DNA of 8,782 nt. It comes from Natronomonas sp. (GTDB taxonomy: Archaea; Halobacteriota; Halobacteria; Halobacteriales; Haloarculaceae). The DNA is taken from contig SLIW01000569.1 in assembly GCA_007135435.1 (NCBI GenBank), positions 1-8,782 of the forward strand. The letters are read 5' to 3'. Under the pieces are notes generated by a model. The model had not been told where the DNA came from, did not search any database, and was given only the letters and a program-made list of their open reading frames with translations. Position numbers and translations under genes: made by a program. Shown piece after piece: positions 5,592 to 8,782 of this stretch. The first letter of the stretch is position 1, and every line of letters begins with the position of its first letter.

Positions 5592-6839
5592 ATGCCGACG
5601 CGGCGTCGCCTACTGACCGCCTGCGGCCTCGCAGTCGTGCCGCTGGCCGGATGTGGGACGGCCGACGAGGACGCGGCGACGCCGACGGCGGAGGTCACAC
5701 CGGTCGAGGTCCCGGATGACGGGGACGCGCACGCTCCCCGCGAGACGGCGTCGTGGGACCACACGCACGTCCTCGAGCTGACGAACGCGGGCGTGCGGGA
5801 CCTCCGGGCGCTGGGGACCGACGGCGGGGCGGAAGCGGGTCTGCTCGTGACCGCGGGCGACGGGGTCTACCGGCTCGAACCCGGCGGCACCGGGACGCGA
5901 TGGAGCGTCGGGTTCGGCGAGCGGGTGGCCACGATGCGGCCGACGATCGCCGACGGGACGGCGTTCGTGCGGACCGACACCGATCGGGGGACCCGGCTCC
6001 ACGCGATCGCCCTCGAGGACGGGAATACCCGGTGGACGCGGGCGTGGGACGCCGCCGTGGACGTGTTCGGAGGCGACGAAGATCGACTCTTCCTCCACCG
6101 GAGCGGCCGGGCCGGTGCGGGCGGATCGTCGCACGAGCTGCTCGTCGTCTCGACGGCCGACGGCTCGACCCTCGCGAGCACCGGGACGGGGAACCCGATC
6201 GACTCGGTCGTCGAGCCCTCCGGCCCGGTCATCTCCGAGCGGGACGTGATCACCGCCTTCGACAGACAGGGGAACGAGCGCTGGCGCGTCGACGCCGAGG
6301 TGGGATGGAACTCACTGGCCTCCGACGGCCTGCTGGTCTACCACTACGGACCAAGCGGCCCGCTCGTCGCGCGTCGCGGCGACGGTGACGACGTCTGGCA
6401 GGTGGAGCGGCGCGTCCGTCGCCTCCTCGCGACGGACCACCTCTACCTCGCAGATGGTTCGGGGAACTTCCTGTCGCTCTCGCGGGGTGGCGACCTCCGC
6501 TGGCAGTCGGGGACAGGCGAACCGACGGTCGAACCAGCCTCGGGGCGCGTGCTCGTCCACGGTGGCATGCCCGGCGCCGAGCACCTGGACGCGCGGTCGA
6601 CCGCCGACGGGGAACTGCGCTGGCGGTTCGTCCCTCAGCGGAGCCCCCTCCGGGTCTACGACGACCGCGACGGCGTCGCGATCGTCACCGCCGGCAGGCA
6701 CCTGGGGCTGCACGCACACGTCAGCAGGCCGGTGGCCAGCGAGCCCCTCGAGGGTTCGGTCGGCGGCGGTCTGGTCGCCGACGGCCGGGCCTACGCCGGC
6801 ACCTCCGAGGGGCGGATCTTCGTGTTCGAACGCGGGTGA
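5592..6839 (+). CDS. Tat-exported PQQ-like beta-propeller lipoprotein
   Basis: A 415-residue predicted outer-surface lipoprotein. The N-terminus MPTRRRLLTACGLAVVPLAG carries a twin-arginine motif (R4-R5) and a lipobox LAGC with C21 as the lipidated residue, the common haloarchaeal export route. A disordered Asp/Thr/Pro-rich linker (22-55) follows. The rest is a PQQ-like propeller of about seven or eight blades with the typical strand-DGxxRW pattern, for example LHAIALEDGNTRWTR (136-150), VITAFDRQGNERWRV (219-233), NFLSLSRGGDLRWQS (302-316), HLDARSTADGELRWRF (341-356) and the closing strand RIFVFERG (408-415). There is no sign of a quinoprotein active site, so it is more likely a binding or scaffold protein than a dehydrogenase. 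The start is fixed by the Tat motif and the TATA box. It is divergent from menB; no functional link is evident. The ligand is unknown. Confidence 0.88.
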   Translation: MPTRRRLLTACGLAVVPLAGCGTADEDAATPTAEVTPVEVPDDGDAHAPRETASWDHTHVLELTNAGVRDLRALGTDGGAEAGLLVTAGDGVYRLEPGGTGTRWSVGFGERVATMRPTIADGTAFVRTDTDRGTRLHAIALEDGNTRWTRAWDAAVDVFGGDEDRLFLHRSGRAGAGGSSHELLVVSTADGSTLASTGTGNPIDSVVEPSGPVISERDVITAFDRQGNERWRVDAEVGWNSLASDGLLVYHYGPSGPLVARRGDGDDVWQVERRVRRLLATDHLYLADGSGNFLSLSRGGDLRWQSGTGEPTVEPASGRVLVHGGMPGAEHLDARSTADGELRWRFVPQRSPLRVYDDRDGVAIVTAGRHLGLHAHVSRPVASEPLEGSVGGGLVADGRAYAGTSEGRIFVFERG

Positions 6840-6850
6840 GCGCCCGGAGA

Positions 6851-6866
6851 GCTCGTCGGCACGAGT
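6851..6866. other. Short inverted repeat after the lipoprotein stop codon
   Basis: CTCGT (6852-6856) pairs with ACGAG (6861-6865) around a 4-nt loop, extendable by a G-U pair. It lies 12 nt past the stop codon. It may shape the transcript 3' end, but no U-run follows. Confidence 0.3.
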
Positions 6867-6912
6867 GAGCCTCACGCCACCACGTTGTCGCGGATGCGCA
6901 ACGGGAGAGGAC

Positions 6913-6931
6913 GTCGCCACGAGTTGGCGAC
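6913..6931. other. 7-bp perfect inverted repeat upstream of the amidohydrolase gene
   Basis: GTCGCCA (6913-6919) pairs with TGGCGAC (6925-6931) around loop CGAGT. It lies about 55 nt upstream of the amidohydrolase TATA box, so it could be an operator, an mRNA 3' hairpin of the preceding gene, or chance in GC-rich DNA. Confidence 0.35.
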
Positions 6932-6982
6932 CGGCCGCCGCGTCGTCCGGGGTGGGACCGGTCGGTACGGGAGCCGAAGCGC

Positions 6983-6987
6983 TTTAC
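6983..6987 (+). promoter_or_regulatory. TATA box of the amidohydrolase gene
   Basis: gctttac is centred 26 nt before the ATG at 7011. It supports the internal ATG over the upstream in-frame one. Confidence 0.6.
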
Positions 6988-7010
6988 CCCAGGACCGAGA
7001 CGGCCGTGCC

Positions 7011-8489
7011 ATGGACGTCGCGATCGTCGGCGGGACGCACCTCACGATTCGGGGCGAACGGCTCGGGATCGTCGACGACGGTGCCCTCGGGATCACCGAC
7101 GGGACGATCACGTACGTCGGCCCCGCAAACGCCCTGGACGAGGCGGCGGCCGACCGCGTCGTCGACGCCGAGGGTTGTGCCGTCACGCCCGGCCTCGTGG
7201 ACGCCCACGCGCACACCTCCCTCGCGCTCCTCCGCGGGACGGCCCAGGACGTCCCCGAGATCGAGTGGATGCGCCGGACGCTCGGACCGTTCGCGGCCGC
7301 GATGGACGACGAGGACCGCGTCGTGGGCTGTCGCCTGGGCGTCCTCGAGGCGGTCGCCTCCGGCGTCACCACGATCTGCGAGTACGCCTCCGACGTCTCG
7401 ACGCTCGTCGAGGAGGTCTACGGACCGCTCGGCGTCCGCGTCGTCGCGACTGAGACCGTCAACGAGGTCGCCACGGGGCACATCGGCGACACCGGCGACC
7501 CCGACGATACCGGCGACCCCGACGACACCGGCGACCCCGACGACCCCGACGACACCGGCGACCCCGACGACCCGTACCCGCTCGACACCTCGAAGGGCGA
7601 CGAGGCCGTGGAACGCGCCGAGTCACTCTTCGACGCCTACGCCGACGCCCCGCTCGTCGAGCCGGCGTTCGGTCCCCAGGCGCTCGACATGGTCCACCCC
7701 GATCGCCTCGAACACCTCCACGAGCGGGCCGGCGAGCGCGACGCGAAGCTCCACGTGCACGTCGCGCAGGGCGAACGCGAGGCCCGGCAGGTCGCGGCGC
7801 GGTACGGGGGCCGCTCGACCGTGGAGGTCCTCGAGGAGCTGGGGGTCGTCGACGACCGGCTCGTCGCCGCCCACCTCCACGGCGCGTCGCCGGACGAGCG
7901 GCGCCGGCTCGCAGATGCGGGCGTCGCCATGGTCGGCTGTCCGTCCTCCATCGCGGCGATCGACGGTATCGTTCCGCCGGTCGTCGAGTACCGCGAGGCG
8001 GGCGGCACCGTCGGGCTGGGAACCGATCAGGCGCCCGGGCCCGGGGGACACGATCTCCCCCGGGAGCTGCGCACCGCCGCCCTCCTGTCGAAGACCGACG
8101 CGGGGGACCCGACGGCGTTCCCGGCCTGGTCCGCACTCCGGGCGGGGACGGTCGGTGGGGCCGCTGCGCTGGGACTCGACGTCGGACGGCTCGCGGTGGG
8201 CGCCCCGGCGGACGTCGCCGTCTTCGAGCCCGGGGTCGGTGCCGCGCCGTTCCTCCGGGAACCGATCCACACCGCGGTCCCAAACCTGGTCTACGGGGCC
8301 CCGCGTGCACGGGACGTGCTCGTCGCGGGGGCGTTCGTGGTCCGGAACGGGTCGTTCGTCGACGCCGACCCCGCGGGCGCGGTCGTCGCGGCCGTGGACC
8401 GCGCGTCGGACGTGCTGTCGGCCGCCGAGGGTGACTGGCGGGACGCCGGCTCCGCCCTGGTGGACGCCGTCGACGACGGCTGGCTGTGA
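7011..8489 (+). CDS. COG0402-type amidohydrolase (MtaD/AtzA-TrzA-related) with variant active site
   Basis: A 492-residue metal-dependent hydrolase of the amidohydrolase superfamily; relatives deaminate adenosine-type nucleosides, guanine or triazines. Visible metal-site residues are DAHAH (H66, H68), H250 in LHVHVAQ, and D339 in LGTDQAPG; H288 in VAAHLH matches the second-shell His. Two points differ from the TM0936/MtaD pattern: the Glu that normally follows H250 by three is Gln253, and GTDG..SNN is replaced by GTDQAPGPGGHD. This suggests a separate subfamily with another substrate. Residues 159-188 are a low-complexity insert of TGDPDD units. The C-terminal LEVGAPADVAVF-like segment (here LAVGAPADVAVFEPG, 394-408) is standard. 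The ATG at 7011 fits the family N-terminus and TATA box; the upstream extension is Arg-rich. The substrate is undetermined. Confidence 0.9.
   Translation: MDVAIVGGTHLTIRGERLGIVDDGALGITDGTITYVGPANALDEAAADRVVDAEGCAVTPGLVDAHAHTSLALLRGTAQDVPEIEWMRRTLGPFAAAMDDEDRVVGCRLGVLEAVASGVTTICEYASDVSTLVEEVYGPLGVRVVATETVNEVATGHIGDTGDPDDTGDPDDTGDPDDPDDTGDPDDPYPLDTSKGDEAVERAESLFDAYADAPLVEPAFGPQALDMVHPDRLEHLHERAGERDAKLHVHVAQGEREARQVAARYGGRSTVEVLEELGVVDDRLVAAHLHGASPDERRRLADAGVAMVGCPSSIAAIDGIVPPVVEYREAGGTVGLGTDQAPGPGGHDLPRELRTAALLSKTDAGDPTAFPAWSALRAGTVGGAAALGLDVGRLAVGAPADVAVFEPGVGAAPFLREPIHTAVPNLVYGAPRARDVLVAGAFVVRNGSFVDADPAGAVVAAVDRASDVLSAAEGDWRDAGSALVDAVDDGWL
7485..7574 (+). repeat. In-frame minisatellite encoding TGDPDD units inside the amidohydrolase
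   Basis: Four 18-nt units start at 7491, 7509, 7527 and 7554, with one 9-nt half unit (7545-7553) between the third and fourth. They encode TGDPDD at residues 161-178 and 182-187 with PDD at 179-181. The units are nearly identical at DNA level (one synonymous gat/gac difference), pointing to recent expansion. The length stays a multiple of three. Confidence 0.92.
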
Positions 8490-8545
8490 TCGGGGTCGTC
8501 ATTGCAGCCATCAGCGCGTCCCAGAGGCCCTCCTGGAACCGGGCG

Positions 8546-8591
8546 GCTCGTGGGTATCTCTCGACCGTGCTCGTGGGTATCTCTCGACCGT
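8546..8591. repeat. Perfect 23-bp tandem duplication
   Basis: Copies at 8546-8568 and 8569-8591 are identical, each starting gctcgtgggtatctc. They lie in the 133-nt gap between the convergent amidohydrolase and oxidoreductase genes. Full identity suggests a recent duplication. Confidence 0.95.
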
Positions 8592-8599
8592 CCTTCTCG

Positions 8600-8633
8600 G
8601 GTTCGCTAGCGGAACAGGTTCGCTAGGGGAGCA
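8600..8633. repeat. 17-bp tandem duplication covering the oxidoreductase stop codon
   Basis: Copies at 8600-8616 and 8617-8633 match at 15 of 17 positions, each starting ggttcgctag. The right copy contains the minus-strand TAG stop (8623-8625) and the last codons of the oxidoreductase, so the duplication copied the gene end into the 3' untranslated region. Confidence 0.8.
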
Positions 8634-8782
8634 GGACGACCTTCCCGGTGGAATCGCGGGACTCGATGAACTCGTGGGCCTCGGAGGCGTCCGCCAGGTC
8701 GAAGGTACGGCCGACCTGGACCTCCAGGCTCCCGTCGCCCAGGAGCCGAGTGAGCGCCGGGACCGCGCCCATCACCTTCATC
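8623..8782 (-). CDS. C-terminal fragment of an MDR-family (quinone oxidoreductase-like) reductase, cut by the window edge
   Basis: The last 52 codons plus stop of a minus-strand gene that continues beyond the right edge. They read MKVMGAVPALTRLLGDGS, then VQVGRTFDLADASEAHEFIESRDSTGKVVLLP in two parts. The pattern of a hydrophobic helix, 'G-x-L-x-V-x-V-G-R-x-F-x-L-x-D-A-x-E-A-H-x-F-I-E-S-R-x-S-x-G-K-V-V-L', is the C-terminal end of medium-chain dehydrogenases/reductases such as NADPH:quinone oxidoreductase or crotonyl-CoA-reductase-type enzymes. The first Met visible is probably internal. Which MDR subfamily it is, and whether it binds zinc, cannot be judged because the N-terminal and Rossmann parts are outside the window. 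Confidence 0.85.
   Translation of the reverse strand, partial: MKVMGAVPALTRLLGDGSLEVQVGRTFDLADASEAHEFIESRDSTGKVVLLP

Noticed and set aside
6885..7010. 42-codon extension of the amidohydrolase frame
   Set aside because: Arg/Gly-rich, contains the TATA box and the inverted repeat, and has no family similarity.

Overview
The window looks like haloarchaeal (Halobacteria) chromosome. It is very GC-rich and its proteins are strongly acidic (Asp/Glu-rich, few Lys). It carries an archaeal AlaX editing protein, a Tat-type lipoprotein signal and a haloarchaeal-style coiled-coil phasin-like protein. Nearly every start codon lies about 25-34 nt after a TATA-like box with no usable Shine-Dalgarno sequence, as expected for leaderless haloarchaeal transcripts. 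Species cannot be named from the sequence alone.

Layout. 1-90: intergenic, with three 21-bp tandem repeats. 91-534 (-): PaaI-type hotdog thioesterase, divergent from 659-1384 (+), alaX (alanyl-tRNA editing); a GACC-type microsatellite lies between their promoters. 1624-2382 (+): classical NAD-type short-chain dehydrogenase. 2669-3037 (-): small acidic protein of unknown function. 3400-4065 (-): phasin-like coiled-coil protein with an elaborate promoter (three 10-bp phased repeats upstream of the TATA box and a palindrome at the predicted transcription start). 4448-5416 (-): menB, divergent from 5592-6839 (+), a Tat/lipobox PQQ-like beta-propeller lipoprotein. 7011-8489 (+): COG0402-type amidohydrolase with an unusual active-site signature and an internal Asp-rich minisatellite. 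8623-8782 (-): C-terminal end of a zinc-free-type MDR oxidoreductase that runs off the right edge. No tRNA, rRNA, CRISPR array, transposase or phage gene is visible.

The genes appear to be mostly single-gene transcription units with their own promoters, not one pathway operon. Loose themes are acyl-CoA/quinone metabolism (thioesterase, SDR, phasin-like protein, MenB, MDR reductase) and translation quality control (AlaX). I see no obvious new multi-gene system. The best leads are the phasin-like promoter architecture, the variant amidohydrolase, and the tandem duplications found in most intergenic gaps.
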